NCBI RefSeq assembly: GCF_004796535.1
Contig: NZ_SPHY01000006.1
Coordinates: forward strand, 62,001-126,000
Origin: Sphingomonas flavalba
Lineage (GTDB): Bacteria > Pseudomonadota > Alphaproteobacteria > Sphingomonadales > Sphingomonadaceae
Reading direction: 5' to 3'
DNA: 64,000 bases
Positions 10,412 to 19,894 of this stretch are shown one piece after another (position 1 is the first letter of the stretch; every line of letters starts with the position of its first letter). Under the pieces are notes generated by a model. It saw only the letters and a list, made by a program, of their open reading frames with translations, did not search any database and had not been told where the DNA came from. A program made the position numbers and the translations under genes.

Positions 10412-11644
10412 TTACCGCTCGCCGACTCGAGGCGCGAACAGTATCGGCGCGTAGCCCGCCAGGAACGCGCCGAACGCCGCCACCCACAGCCCGCCGGAAA
10501 CCGCGATCCCGACCTGATAACCAAGCAGGTCGAATGCCGTCGCCATCCGTAGCAACGCCCCCAGCGTCACCAGCGCATAGGCGGCGACGGTCAGCGGCCC
10601 GGCGCGCAGATCCCGTGCCGTCTGGCTCAGGATGGTGCGGGTCATCACCGCCAGGATCATCGTCGCCATCGCCCCCGCGGCCAGCGCGTGCAGCGCGGCG
10701 GTGCGCGGCACCGGTCCGCCGAGCACCGCCGCCGCCAGCAGGGCCAGCCCCGCGGACAGCCAGGCAAAGCCCAGATGCAGGCTCAGCACCAGCGGGTCGC
10801 GCGCCGCCGTCACGCCGCGCCAACGCGCCATCCGCCCCGCCTGCGCTACCGCGGCGGCGGCAAGGGCAAGGCCGGCGGCCCGCGCATCGGGCCAGACCGC
10901 CCAACCGGCAAGCGCCGCCGCAGTCACCACCATCGCGGCGCGGTCGTAACGGTCGGGCTGGCCCGGCATCCGCCCGGTCGCGTCGTTCCGCGCCAGCCAG
11001 TTGCGGGTGAAGGACGGGACCAGCCGGCCGCCGACCATCGCGATCAGCGCGACGATCAAGGCAAGGCCGGCGCGCCAGCCGAGCGCATCGTCCGCAACCC
11101 AGCCGGCGGCCCCGCCATGGTCGAGCACACTGGCAATGCCGAGCAGCAGCACCAGACCAACCAGCGGCAGGTTGCGGTTGCCCATCACCAGCGCCTCGCG
11201 CGCACCGAGCAGGGCCAGCACGAGCGGAAAGGCGCCATCGACCAGCATCACCGCCGCGCCGCCGGGGCCGCCGGCAAGCAGCAGCGCCGCCCGTCCGGCC
11301 AGCCACAGCAGCGCCAGCGCGGCAAGCGGCGGCCCGGCCACCGGCAGGCGGCCGCTGCGGTTGGGAATGGCGGTCAGGTAATAACCGGTGATCGCCGCGC
11401 CGACGAAGCCGAACAGCATTTCGTGGCGGTGCCAGGCAAGCCAGTCGCCCGGCCCCGGCGCGGGCAGGCCGGACAGCATCGCCACCCACAGGCCGATCGC
11501 CACCACCGCCCACAGCGCGGCGGCAAGGAAGAACGGCCGGAAACCGCCGCGCAGCACCGGCGGTGCCGCCGCCATCCGCGCCCGCCGCAGCGCCAGCATC
11601 CGTTCGCCGCGCGTCTCGCCACCTTCCTGCCGCCGCTCCGTCAT
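10412..11644 (-). CDS. NnrS family polytopic membrane protein
   Basis: A 410-aa integral membrane protein with about twelve hydrophobic segments. The N-terminal GGFRPFFLAAALWA and WHRHEMLFGFVGAAITGYYLTA motifs identify the NnrS family, which is haem- and copper-associated and linked to nitric oxide or nitrosative stress in other bacteria. The His residues of WHRHE and later HALAAGAMATMILAVMTR are candidate ligands. The start ATG at 11644 overlaps the preceding permease stop as ATGA, so it is translated as the last gene of the tolC-hlyD-permease operon. That linkage is unusual and may mean that the exporter serves in a stress response. Confidence 0.9.
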   Translation of the reverse strand: MTERRQEGGETRGERMLALRRARMAAAPPVLRGGFRPFFLAAALWAVVAIGLWVAMLSGLPAPGPGDWLAWHRHEMLFGFVGAAITGYYLTAIPNRSGRLPVAGPPLAALALLWLAGRAALLLAGGPGGAAVMLVDGAFPLVLALLGAREALVMGNRNLPLVGLVLLLGIASVLDHGGAAGWVADDALGWRAGLALIVALIAMVGGRLVPSFTRNWLARNDATGRMPGQPDRYDRAAMVVTAAALAGWAVWPDARAAGLALAAAAVAQAGRMARWRGVTAARDPLVLSLHLGFAWLSAGLALLAAAVLGGPVPRTAALHALAAGAMATMILAVMTRTILSQTARDLRAGPLTVAAYALVTLGALLRMATAFDLLGYQVGIAVSGGLWVAAFGAFLAGYAPILFAPRVGER

Positions 11645-12768
11645 CCGCCTGCCCCCTCGCCGCCCCGCGCCGGGAACTGGCCGTAACGGACCGCCGCGAC
11701 CGTGCCGTAAAGCAGAGTCAGCGCGGCGAGGTTCAGCAGTTCAATCCGCTGTTCAGCCAGCGTCGCGCCCATCTGGTTGATGCCGACCATCAGGTGAATG
11801 CCCGGCGTCGTCGGCAGCAGCCGGGCGAGCAGCGCCAGCCAGCCGGGCATCGCCTCCGCCGGCCAGGACAGGCCGGACAGGAAGAAGATCGGCACCGAGG
11901 TGACGATCCATAGCTGGATCGGCCGCTCCCGCGTACGGAACAGGCTGGCCAGCGCCAGCGCCGCCGCCACCGTCGCCGCCGCGAACAGCGCCGTCGCCAC
12001 CGCCAGCGCGCCAAAGCCGCCGGCGGCGCGCGGCATGTCCTGAAACCAGAAGACGAAGCCGGTGTAATAAGCCGTGTTCGCACAGCCGATGGTGAAGAAG
12101 GCCAGCGCGATGCCAACCAGCTCACCGGCATCGAAACGCCGCGCGCCGTGCCGTTCGCGCATGGTCGCGGCAAGCAATGCCAGGCCGATCAGCAGCGTCT
12201 GGTGGATGATGACGAAGGTCACGCCGGGGAACACCGCGCTGCCGTAACCTTCGCGTGTGTTGAACAACGGCCGCTGGACGACGCTGAACGCCGGCGGCGC
12301 CGGCGCCCCGAGCATCATCGCCTGGTCCGTCGCCGCATCCCGGCCGAGCGCGCCCAGCGCGGCACCGACCCCGGCGAGCGCGGTGCTGCCGCGCAGCAGA
12401 TAGGCGCCGTTGCCATAAAGCGCGACCGTACCCTGCTCGCCGCGCAGGATGCTGCGTTCGAACCCTTCGGGGACCAATACCGCCGCGCTCGCCCGCCGAT
12501 CGGCGATCCAGCCCAGCGCCGCCTGCGGCGACGGCAGCCGCGCGACCAGTTCCGCCTGCTGCACTGCCCGCAGCCTGCCGACCAGCGCCCGGCTGCTGCC
12601 GCTGTTGTCCATGTCGACAACGACGATCGGGATGCGCGTCGGCACCTCCCCGGCATAGGCGCTGGGGTAGAAGAAGGAATAGAGGATCGCCGAACCGACC
12701 AGCAGCATCAGCGCGGTGCCGTCGCTCAGCACCGCGCGGAAGGTGGCGCGGAACGCCCGCCCGATCAT
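11641..12768 (-). CDS. ABC-2 type permease (ABC2_membrane_3-like), second of pair
   Basis: A 375-aa membrane protein. One N-terminal transmembrane helix (about 18-36) is followed by a large periplasmic domain (RIPIVVVDMDNSGSSRALVGRL, then about 150 residues) and five or six C-terminal helices, the YhhJ/YbhR-type layout of ABC-2 export permeases. Its ATG at 12768 overlaps the previous gene's TGA as ATGA. It is a diverged paralogue of the gene before it, so the two probably form a heterodimeric channel working with HlyD and TolC. No ATP-binding subunit is encoded beside them. Likely cargo is a drug or hydrophobic compound, by family only. Confidence 0.88.
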   Translation of the reverse strand: MIGRAFRATFRAVLSDGTALMLLVGSAILYSFFYPSAYAGEVPTRIPIVVVDMDNSGSSRALVGRLRAVQQAELVARLPSPQAALGWIADRRASAAVLVPEGFERSILRGEQGTVALYGNGAYLLRGSTALAGVGAALGALGRDAATDQAMMLGAPAPPAFSVVQRPLFNTREGYGSAVFPGVTFVIIHQTLLIGLALLAATMRERHGARRFDAGELVGIALAFFTIGCANTAYYTGFVFWFQDMPRAAGGFGALAVATALFAAATVAAALALASLFRTRERPIQLWIVTSVPIFFLSGLSWPAEAMPGWLALLARLLPTTPGIHLMVGINQMGATLAEQRIELLNLAALTLLYGTVAAVRYGQFPARGGEGAGG

Positions 12769-13937
12769 CGCCGCCCCCAGACCGCCGGCCGCGACGCCGC
12801 CGCGATGTAGCGCGGCAGCCCCGCGACCGCACCGACAAGCAGGAAGGCGAGCATGATCGCCAGTTGCGGCACCGACACGCCGGCTGGCGCGCCCATCATC
12901 CATTGCTCGGCAAGCAGCTTGGCGAAGGCGGTGTAGGGCAGCAGTGCGCTCCACAGCCGCGCGAACAGCGACGCGGATTCGATCGGGAAGATCGCGCCGG
13001 CGAAGGCGAAGGACGCGCCGGCATACAGCCCTGTCGCCGACAGCGCCTTGCCCATCGACAACGTCACCGCGGTGACCAGCACCGTCACCCCCGCATAGGC
13101 CAGGTACATTGCCGCATAGCCGCACAGGATCATCATCGGGCTGCCGAGGATCGGCCAGCCGCGCAGCCCGGCGAGATAGCCGGTGGCGACGACGCCCCAT
13201 GCCATGAAGATGGCGAGGTAGACGGCGATCTTGCCGGCGGCGGCGGCCGCCGCCTCCCGCCGGGACAGCGCGGCCAGCCAGGGCCCGATGCTGCCGTCGC
13301 GCAGTTCCCGGCCCAGCGCGCTCGCCACCGCGACCATGAACAGCAGGTGGAGCAACGCCGGGTGGAGCAGCACGACCAGTTGCAGTTCGTAACTGCCCTG
13401 CGGGTTGAACAGGATCGTGGTGTGCGCGGCGATCGGCGGCGGGCGGATCGCACCGGGCGTGACGGCGGCCCCCTGCTCCGCCGCCAGCCGCGTGGCGTGG
13501 GCCTGAACGACCGCGCCGACGTCGCGCAGCGCCGCCCCCGACGCCGTCATATAGCTGGCGTTGTAGAACACGGTCAGGCCGGCGGTTTCCCCGCGCAGCA
13601 CCGTCCGCTCGGTATCGCGCGGGATCAGCACCACGGCATAGGCCCGGTTGGCGCGGACCAGCCGCCGCGCCGCGACCATGTCCGCCGGGCGCGCCACCAC
13701 GCGCAGGCCGGGCGCCGCGTCCAGCCGCCGCGTCAATTCGCGGGCGATGCCGCCGCCGTCGAGATCGACGACCGCAATCGGCAACGCGCGCGGCACCCCG
13801 GCGGCGAACTGAACGGCAACCAGCACCAGCAGAAGCAGCGGAATCCAGCTAACCAGCGCCAGATCCCAGGCGCTGCCGCGCAGGAAGCGGATTTCCCGGC
13901 GCCATCCATCGCGAAAGGCAGCGCCCGCCCCCGGCAC
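12765..13937 (-). CDS. ABC-2 type permease, first of pair
   Basis: A 390-aa permease with the same architecture as its neighbour: helix near 27-45, periplasmic domain starting ALPIAVVDLDGGGIARELTRRL, then C-terminal helices. I place the start at the GTG at 13937, which overlaps the hlyD stop as TAGTG; the longer open frame reaching 14201 would lie entirely over hlyD. Motif parallels between the two permeases (IAVVDLDGG versus IVVVDMDNS) show they are duplicates. It forms the inner-membrane part of a tripartite exporter with the TolC and HlyD genes upstream. Confidence 0.86.
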   Translation of the reverse strand: MPGAGAAFRDGWRREIRFLRGSAWDLALVSWIPLLLLVLVAVQFAAGVPRALPIAVVDLDGGGIARELTRRLDAAPGLRVVARPADMVAARRLVRANRAYAVVLIPRDTERTVLRGETAGLTVFYNASYMTASGAALRDVGAVVQAHATRLAAEQGAAVTPGAIRPPPIAAHTTILFNPQGSYELQLVVLLHPALLHLLFMVAVASALGRELRDGSIGPWLAALSRREAAAAAAGKIAVYLAIFMAWGVVATGYLAGLRGWPILGSPMMILCGYAAMYLAYAGVTVLVTAVTLSMGKALSATGLYAGASFAFAGAIFPIESASLFARLWSALLPYTAFAKLLAEQWMMGAPAGVSVPQLAIMLAFLLVGAVAGLPRYIAAASRPAVWGRR

Positions 13938-14968
13938 TATTGCGGCCAGTCGAACAACACGGTCATGCCCGGTCGCAGGCCCCGCACCGGGGCAAGCGGT
14001 GCGACGCGGACCTCGAAGCTCTTGACGTCGAACCCGCTCGACTGGCGGGTCGCGCGCCAGGTCGCGAAATCGCCGGCCGGCGCGACATAGCTGACCCGAA
14101 AGCGTACCCGCTGGCCGGACAGCGCCGGCACGGTGCCAGCCAGTTCGCTGCCCCGCGCGATGCCGCGCAACTGGTCCTCGCGCAGGGTCAGCGTCACCCA
14201 CGGATGGGCGACGTCGCTGAGCACGAACACCGGAAAACCCTGCGGCACCAATTCGCCGGGCTGAGCCAGCCGGCGGCCGACCTCGCCGGCGATCGGCGCG
14301 ATCACCCGCGTCTCGGCCGCTGCCGCCGCCACTTCCGCCGCCGCGCCCTGCGCCTGTTCCGTCTGGCCGCGCGCCGCCGCCTTGTCTTCGGCCCGCGCGC
14401 CGGCGAGCGCCTGGTCATACTGCGCCCGCGCCGCCCGCGCCGCCTCCCCGGCGGCGATGGCGTTGGTCCGTGCCTCGTCGCGCTTCTGACCGGCCAGGAC
14501 CCCTTCGTCATACAGCCGCTGGCTGCGCTGGTAGGTGGTCTGCGCCAACGCCGCCGCCGCATCGGCCCGGCGCCACTGCGCCTCCGCGGCACGGACATCC
14601 TCCGGCCGCGCGCCGTTGTTCGTCTTGCTCTCCACCGCCCGCGCCGATGCTAGCGCCCCATCCGCCTGCTGCGCCCTTGCCGACACTTCCGGGCTGGCGA
14701 CGGTATAGAGCAGCTGCCCGGCACGCACCGCCTGCCCTTCCTCGACGTGGAAGGCGGCGATCCGTCCGGTGACCTTGCTGGCGATCCGCACCTGCCGCGC
14801 GTCGACCATGCCCTGCACCAGATCGGGCACCGGCCGGTAGGCAAGCCACAGCCCCGCCGCGAGCAGCAGCAGCGCAGCGCCCATCGCGACAATGGTTAGC
14901 CGGCGGCGGCGCTGCCCCTCGGCCATCGGCGGCTCCGCCGCCCGGGCTTCCTCGCTCTCCTCGCTCAC
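13937..14968 (-). CDS. HlyD/EmrA-like membrane fusion protein
   Basis: A 343-aa periplasmic adaptor. It has a short acidic cytoplasmic head, a single transmembrane helix (about 26-44), a split lipoyl domain (KVTGRIAAFHVEEGQAVRAG and later ETRVIAPIAGEVGRRLAQPGELV), an Ala-rich coiled-coil hairpin in between (about 98-215) and a C-terminal beta-barrel. The GTG start at 14968 overlaps the tolC stop as GTGA. The adaptor links the ABC-2 permeases to the TolC-like channel. The two-gene order adaptor then permeases matches the YhiI/YbhG type. Confidence 0.92.
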   Translation of the reverse strand: MSEESEEARAAEPPMAEGQRRRRLTIVAMGAALLLLAAGLWLAYRPVPDLVQGMVDARQVRIASKVTGRIAAFHVEEGQAVRAGQLLYTVASPEVSARAQQADGALASARAVESKTNNGARPEDVRAAEAQWRRADAAAALAQTTYQRSQRLYDEGVLAGQKRDEARTNAIAAGEAARAARAQYDQALAGARAEDKAAARGQTEQAQGAAAEVAAAAAETRVIAPIAGEVGRRLAQPGELVPQGFPVFVLSDVAHPWVTLTLREDQLRGIARGSELAGTVPALSGQRVRFRVSYVAPAGDFATWRATRQSSGFDVKSFEVRVAPLAPVRGLRPGMTVLFDWPQ

Positions 14969-16323
14969 CGGACTGCCCTGTCGGCGCGGGCGGCATAATC
15001 GGGCAGCGCGCCGATCTCCCCGCTGAGATCGAGCAGTTGCGCCAGCGCCAGCACATAGTCATGCGCCGCCTGCGCGCGCTGGATGCGGGCGCGGCCAAGG
15101 CCCAGTTCGGCATCGATCACGTCGAGCGACGTCGCCTGCTGCTCGCGATAGGACAGCCGCTGCAACCGCAGATTCTCCCCCGCCGATTCCAGCGCGCTGT
15201 CGAGCAGCAGGAAGCGCTTGCGCGCCGCCTCCGCCGCGTTCCATGCGCCGGTCACGCCAATGGTGATCTGGGTACGCGCCTCACGCAGGCCGGCGTCGGC
15301 CTGCAGCGCCGTCTGCCGCGCCGCCGCCACCGCCTGGTTGCGCCCCAAGCCCGACGCCAGCTTGTAGCGCAGGCCGATGCCGACGCTCCAGTCCGGGTCG
15401 GTCAGCAGAGAATCCCGCCGGTCGAAATTATACTGGCCGAAGCCGTAGAGCGTCGGCCGCCGCTTCGATTCCTCGATCATCACCCCCGCCTCGGCCTGCG
15501 CCTCCAGCGCGCGCAGCCGGCCGATCTCGGGGTGGGTATCCAGCGCCCGCGCGGTGAAGGTCTCCAGCGGGGGAAGCGCCCGCGCATCGACAAACAGCGG
15601 CGTCAGCGGCCGAACGCCGTCGGGCGCGCGCAGCAGCCCGGCCAGCGCCGCATTGGCGCTTGCCAGGTCGGACGCCGCCGTCTCGAACGCGCGCGCGGCA
15701 TCATCGCGCGCGACCTGCGCCTGCAGACGCTGCGCGCGGCTGATGAATTGCTCGCGCTCCAGCTTCACCGCGTCGGACAGGTGCCGCTCCAGCCCGGCGA
15801 GCACGTCGCGCCGCACGCCCAGCGCCTGCTCGGCCAGCTGCTGGCCGTAATAGGCCTGCGCCAGTTGCAGCAACGCCTTGTCGACCGCGACCTGCCGTTC
15901 GGCACGCGCCTGGTCGAGCTGGGCGCGCGCGCCCGCCTTCACCCCCGCCATCTGCCCACCGGTGTAGAACGGCAGCGTCGCCGTAACGATCGGCCGCACC
16001 GCTGTCTCTCGCCGCCGGAACCGCAACGGATCCTCTATGCCGAACGACTGCGCGACCGGGGCAAGCGATCCGAAGGGCAGGTAGAGCGTCTTCTGATAAT
16101 CGAGCAGTTGCGCTTCGACATCGACCTCCGGCCGGCCGAGCGACCGCGTCGCCCCGGCCTGCAACGCCTTGCCGCGCAGATTGGCGTCGGATGCGGCGAT
16201 CGCGTCGGACCGCTCCAGCAACCGCTGCTGCGCCGCCCGGTAATCGAGCGCCACGGGCGCGGCGTCCTGCGCAACGGCCGGCCCCGCACACACCCCGACA
16301 ACCGCCGCCAGCCAGACTCGCAT
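14965..16323 (-). CDS. TolC-family outer membrane efflux channel
   Basis: A 452-aa outer membrane factor. The ATG at 16323 is preceded by AGGAGG with a six-base spacer. A signal peptide (MRVWLAAVVGVCAGPAVAQ) is followed by two repeated halves of long amphipathic coiled-coil helices rich in Ala, Gln and Arg, with the family's beta-strand turns around TATLPFYTGGQ and GIGLRYKLASG. It is the first gene of the exporter operon. The upstream lactonase-like gene ends only 45 bp away on the same strand, so read-through from the catabolic block is possible. Confidence 0.92.
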   Translation of the reverse strand: MRVWLAAVVGVCAGPAVAQDAAPVALDYRAAQQRLLERSDAIAASDANLRGKALQAGATRSLGRPEVDVEAQLLDYQKTLYLPFGSLAPVAQSFGIEDPLRFRRRETAVRPIVTATLPFYTGGQMAGVKAGARAQLDQARAERQVAVDKALLQLAQAYYGQQLAEQALGVRRDVLAGLERHLSDAVKLEREQFISRAQRLQAQVARDDAARAFETAASDLASANAALAGLLRAPDGVRPLTPLFVDARALPPLETFTARALDTHPEIGRLRALEAQAEAGVMIEESKRRPTLYGFGQYNFDRRDSLLTDPDWSVGIGLRYKLASGLGRNQAVAAARQTALQADAGLREARTQITIGVTGAWNAAEAARKRFLLLDSALESAGENLRLQRLSYREQQATSLDVIDAELGLGRARIQRAQAAHDYVLALAQLLDLSGEIGALPDYAARADRAVR

Positions 16324-16368
16324 GGCCCGCCTCCTGACCCCACTGCCTATTGCCGCCCGCCGGAAATC

Positions 16369-17241
16369 TCAATGGCGCGGTGTCAGCCCGTAGAAACGGA
16401 TCGCGTTGGCGCCGAGGATGGCGGCGCGTTCGGGGGCGGACAGGTGGCCGATCAGGCGATCGGTGCAGGCGACCCAGCCGGCATAGCTGCTGGCGCTCAG
16501 CGCCACCGGCCAGTCGCTGCCCCAGAGCAGCCGGGCCGGGCCGAACAGTTGCAGCAGCGCGTCGCTATAGGGTTTCAGGCTGTCGGGGGTGTAATCGGTC
16601 GCGGCTTCCGTCACCATGCCGGACAGCTTGCAGCACACCCGGCGATGGCGCGCCAGCCGGTCCATCGCGTCCCACCATTGCAGCCGCTCCTCCGCGTCGG
16701 GGGGCCAGCGGGCGATATCCGGCTTGGCGCCGTGGTCGACGACGAAGCGCACGTCGGGGCTGGCGTCGACCAGCGCGACGGCGGCCGACAGGTGGCGCGG
16801 CCGGATCAGCAGGTCGATCGGCATGTCGTGCGCCGCCGCCCAGGAGAGGAGCGGCGCCCCGATCACCGAGTGCAGCCGCTCGCCATCCGCATCGTCCTGA
16901 TACCAGAGGCGGATGCCGGCGAGTTGACCGGTTGCCCGCCACGCCTCGGCGCGGGCGACGGCGCCGGCATCGGCCGGGTCGAGCCAGCCGACGACGCCCC
17001 ACACCCACGGCACCTCCCGCGCCAGTGCCAGCAGCCAGTCGGTCTCGACCGGCGTCTCCGCCGCCTGGACGACGACGGTCCCGGCGATGCCCGCCGCCTT
17101 CAGCGCCGGCGCCAGATCGGCGGGTAGATAGTCGCGATGCAGGATCGCCGGCGCGTCCGCCATCCACGCGCAATAGCCGTCAGCATAACGCCAGAAATGG
17201 TGGTGTGCGTCGACGCGCAGCGCCGGGGCGTCAGCCGGCAT
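16369..17241 (-). CDS. Amidohydrolase_2 / COG3618 lactonase-like TIM-barrel hydrolase
   Basis: A 290-aa cytoplasmic protein with the COG3618 hallmarks: LRVDAHHHFWRY at the start (HxH metal-site region), GIRLWY, VDHGAKPD, KLSGMVTEA and a C-terminal LLWGSDWPV with the catalytic Asp. Characterised relatives open sugar-acid lactones (L-fucono- or L-rhamnono-lactone) or related cyclic esters. It follows the UxaA-type dehydratase by 42 bp. With the SDR and FAH-fold genes upstream, the set recalls oxidative sugar-acid pathways, though the adjacent importer is of amino-acid type. Confidence 0.88.
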   Translation of the reverse strand: MPADAPALRVDAHHHFWRYADGYCAWMADAPAILHRDYLPADLAPALKAAGIAGTVVVQAAETPVETDWLLALAREVPWVWGVVGWLDPADAGAVARAEAWRATGQLAGIRLWYQDDADGERLHSVIGAPLLSWAAAHDMPIDLLIRPRHLSAAVALVDASPDVRFVVDHGAKPDIARWPPDAEERLQWWDAMDRLARHRRVCCKLSGMVTEAATDYTPDSLKPYSDALLQLFGPARLLWGSDWPVALSASSYAGWVACTDRLIGHLSAPERAAILGANAIRFYGLTPRH

Positions 17242-17283
17242 CGGCGGTGTCCGGCGCGCGGCGGTTTGTCCTCCCCCGACGCG

Positions 17284-18804
17284 TCACATCGTCGCTCCAA
17301 TGATCCAGGGCGCGAACTCATTGTCGCCCAGCCCCAGCACCTCGCTCTTGGTCGGCTCGCCGGAGGCGGTACGCAGGATCAGGTCGAAAATCTCCGCCCC
17401 TTTCTCCTCCACCGTCGCCGCGCCGTCGGCGACGGGGCCGCAGTCCAGGTCCATGTCGTCGGTCATCCGCTCGTACATCGGCGTATTGGTCGCCAGCTTG
17501 ATCGACGGCGCCGGCTTCGCGCCGAACACACTGCCGCGCCCGGTGGTGAAGCAGATGATGTTGGCGCCGCCCGCGACCTGCCCGGTCACCGCCACCGGGT
17601 CGTAACCCGGCGTATCCATGAAGACGAGGCCGGACGCGGTCACCGGCTCGGCATAGCCATAGACGTCGACCAGATTGGTCGACCCGCCCTTGGCCACCGC
17701 GCCAAGCGATTTTTCGAGGATGGTAGTCAGCCCGCCCGCCTTGTTGCCGGGCGACGGGTTGTTGTTCATCTCGCCGTGGTTGCGGGCGGCGTAATCCTCC
17801 CACCAGGCGATCCGCGCCATCAGCTTTTCCGCCACCGCCGGGCTGGCGGCGCGGCGGGTCAGCAGGTGCTCGGCGCCATAGATCTCCGGCGTTTCGGACA
17901 GGATGGCGGTGCCGCCATTGGCGACGAGCAGGTCGGCGGCGGCGCCCAGTGCCGGGTTGGCGGTGATCCCCGAATAGCCGTCCGATCCGCCGCATTCGAG
18001 CGCCAGGCGCAGCGCGGATGCCGGCACCGGCTCACGCCGCGCCGCTTCGGCCAGCGGCACCATCGCGCGCAAGGCATCGACCCCCCAGGCGATCGTCGCC
18101 GCCGTGCCGCCCTTGTCCTGGATGGTGGCGAAGCGCAGCCGCTCGCTTTCCTCCAGCCCGGTCGCGGCGGCGAGCCGGCTCAACTGGTTGGATTCGCAGC
18201 CAAGACCAAGCAGAAGCACGCCGGCGAAATTCGGGTGGTCGGCATAGCCGGCGATGGTCCGGCGCAGCACGTCCATCCCCTCCCCCTCCGGCGCCATGCC
18301 GCAGCCGGCATTGTGGGTGATCGGCACCACACCATCGATGTTCGGGTGGCCGTACAGCTCCCTTCCCATCCGATCGGCAATGGCGCGGGCGACCGTGGCG
18401 GAACAGTTCACGCTGGTCACCACGCCCAGATAGTTGCGGGTGGCGATCCGCCCGTCCGGGCGGCGGATGCCCTGAAACACCGCCGGCGGATCGCGATAGG
18501 CGGTCGGCCGCGCATCGGCGCCGACGGCGTTGTCGCGGGCGAAGGCGCGCATCTCGACATTGTGGACGTGGACGTGGTCGCCCGGCGCGATCGGGGCGCT
18601 GGCAAAGCCGATGACCTGGCCGTAACGGCGGATCGGCTCCCCAGCCGCTATCGCCGCTATCGCCAGCTTGTGCCCGGTCGGGATCGGCTGGCGCAGGGTC
18701 AGCGCCGGTTCGGCGAGCACCGTTCCGGCGGCCAGATCCTGCCGTGCGATGACGACATTGTCGGCCGGCGACAGGCACAGAACCGGTGGCGGGGCAATGG
18801 CCAT
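17284..18804 (-). CDS. UxaA-family dehydratase (altronate/galactarate dehydratase-like)
   Basis: A 506-aa protein with an N-terminal SAF domain (about 10-85: DNVVIARQDLAAGT...GEPIRRYGQVIGFA) and a C-terminal UxaA/GarD catalytic part with ITHNAGCGMAPEG, LECGGSDGYSG, NPSPGNKAGG and TTGRGSVFGAKPAPSIK. Known relatives dehydrate D-altronate, D-galactarate or similar hydroxy acids using iron. I start at the ATG at 18804, one base after the TGA of the permease gene; the frame stays open upstream but overlaps that permease with implausible sequence. The substrate here is probably a hydroxy-acid intermediate of the operon's pathway. Confidence 0.9.
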   Translation of the reverse strand: MAIAPPPVLCLSPADNVVIARQDLAAGTVLAEPALTLRQPIPTGHKLAIAAIAAGEPIRRYGQVIGFASAPIAPGDHVHVHNVEMRAFARDNAVGADARPTAYRDPPAVFQGIRRPDGRIATRNYLGVVTSVNCSATVARAIADRMGRELYGHPNIDGVVPITHNAGCGMAPEGEGMDVLRRTIAGYADHPNFAGVLLLGLGCESNQLSRLAAATGLEESERLRFATIQDKGGTAATIAWGVDALRAMVPLAEAARREPVPASALRLALECGGSDGYSGITANPALGAAADLLVANGGTAILSETPEIYGAEHLLTRRAASPAVAEKLMARIAWWEDYAARNHGEMNNNPSPGNKAGGLTTILEKSLGAVAKGGSTNLVDVYGYAEPVTASGLVFMDTPGYDPVAVTGQVAGGANIICFTTGRGSVFGAKPAPSIKLATNTPMYERMTDDMDLDCGPVADGAATVEEKGAEIFDLILRTASGEPTKSEVLGLGDNEFAPWIIGATM

Positions 18805-18805
18805 G

Positions 18806-19894
18806 TCAGGCCCCTCCGCCAAGGCCGGTGGCAGCGCCGCCGACCCAGCCGCGACGGGCGCGGCGTTCGAGATAGGCGCTGTAGCGCGACATGGCAAAGC
18901 AGATGCCCCAATAGAGAAGCGCGATAAACAGATAGCCGGTCGCGCGCGCCGACGACAGATGCCATTCGGTGTCGCCCGACGCCGCCTGGACGACGCCGAG
19001 CAGGTCCGACAGGCCGATGACGACAAGCAGCGATGTTTCCTTGAACAGGCCGATGACGATGTTGGTGATCTGCGGCGTCGCCACCCGGATCGCCTGCGGC
19101 AGGATGACGTGGATATGGGCGCGCCAATACCCCATGCCCAGCGCCCGTGCGCTCTCGTACTGGCCGCGCGGGACGGAACGCAGCGCGCCGCGGATCGATT
19201 CGCCGACATAGCAGGCCATCAGGATCGACAGCGCGACCAGGGCCCGCGCCAGCTTGTCGATCTCCCGCTCCACCGGCAGGAACAGCGGCAGCATGATCAC
19301 AGCGACAAACAGCACGACCAGGGTCGGCACGCCGCGCCAGAACTCGACCCAGCTGCCGGCCAGCATCCGCACCACCGGGATCGGCGATTCCCGGCCGAGC
19401 GCCAGCAATATCCCCATCGGGAAAGCGGCGGTGAAGGCGAACAGGCCGACGACGATGGTCAGGAACAGGCCGCCCCAGGCGCTGGTCCCGACCGGCGCCA
19501 GCCCGAATACGCCGCCGGCGAACAGCGCCAGCGCCGCCAGCGGGTAGAGCAGCAGGAACGCGCCGACCCACACCGCCTTGCGGCGCAGCGGCAGCAGGAT
19601 CAGCGGCACCAGCAGCAGCGCGCCGAGGCCAAGCCCGGTGTTGACCCGCCAGCGCTCCCCCGCCGGATAGGCGCCGTAAAGGATCTGGTCGAACCGTTCG
19701 CGGATGAACGGCCAGCAGGCGCCCGACCGGTCCGGGCACGCCTGCGGCCCCTGCCCCGCCCAATAGGCGCTGGTCACCGCCCAGTCGAAGGCCGGCCAGA
19801 GCAGCAGCAGCACCCCGGCGAGGACCAGCAGCCCGATCACCGCGCGGATGCGACCGCCCTCGCTCAGCCCAGCGGCCACGCCCGCCACCCTCAT
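18806..19894 (-). CDS. Amino-acid ABC transporter permease (AapM-like)
   Basis: A 362-aa inner-membrane permease of the general/polar amino-acid uptake family. It has several helices, a periplasmic loop with two Cys (QACPDRSGACWPF) typical of AapM, and the EAA-type loop ESARALGMGYWRAHIHVILPQAIR. The ATG at 19894 overlaps the stop of the first permease as ATGA. Together with the first permease, the binding protein at 22785 and the ATPase at 30875 it makes a complete importer whose parts are spread over two transcription units. Confidence 0.92.
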   Translation of the reverse strand: MRVAGVAAGLSEGGRIRAVIGLLVLAGVLLLLWPAFDWAVTSAYWAGQGPQACPDRSGACWPFIRERFDQILYGAYPAGERWRVNTGLGLGALLLVPLILLPLRRKAVWVGAFLLLYPLAALALFAGGVFGLAPVGTSAWGGLFLTIVVGLFAFTAAFPMGILLALGRESPIPVVRMLAGSWVEFWRGVPTLVVLFVAVIMLPLFLPVEREIDKLARALVALSILMACYVGESIRGALRSVPRGQYESARALGMGYWRAHIHVILPQAIRVATPQITNIVIGLFKETSLLVVIGLSDLLGVVQAASGDTEWHLSSARATGYLFIALLYWGICFAMSRYSAYLERRARRGWVGGAATGLGGGA

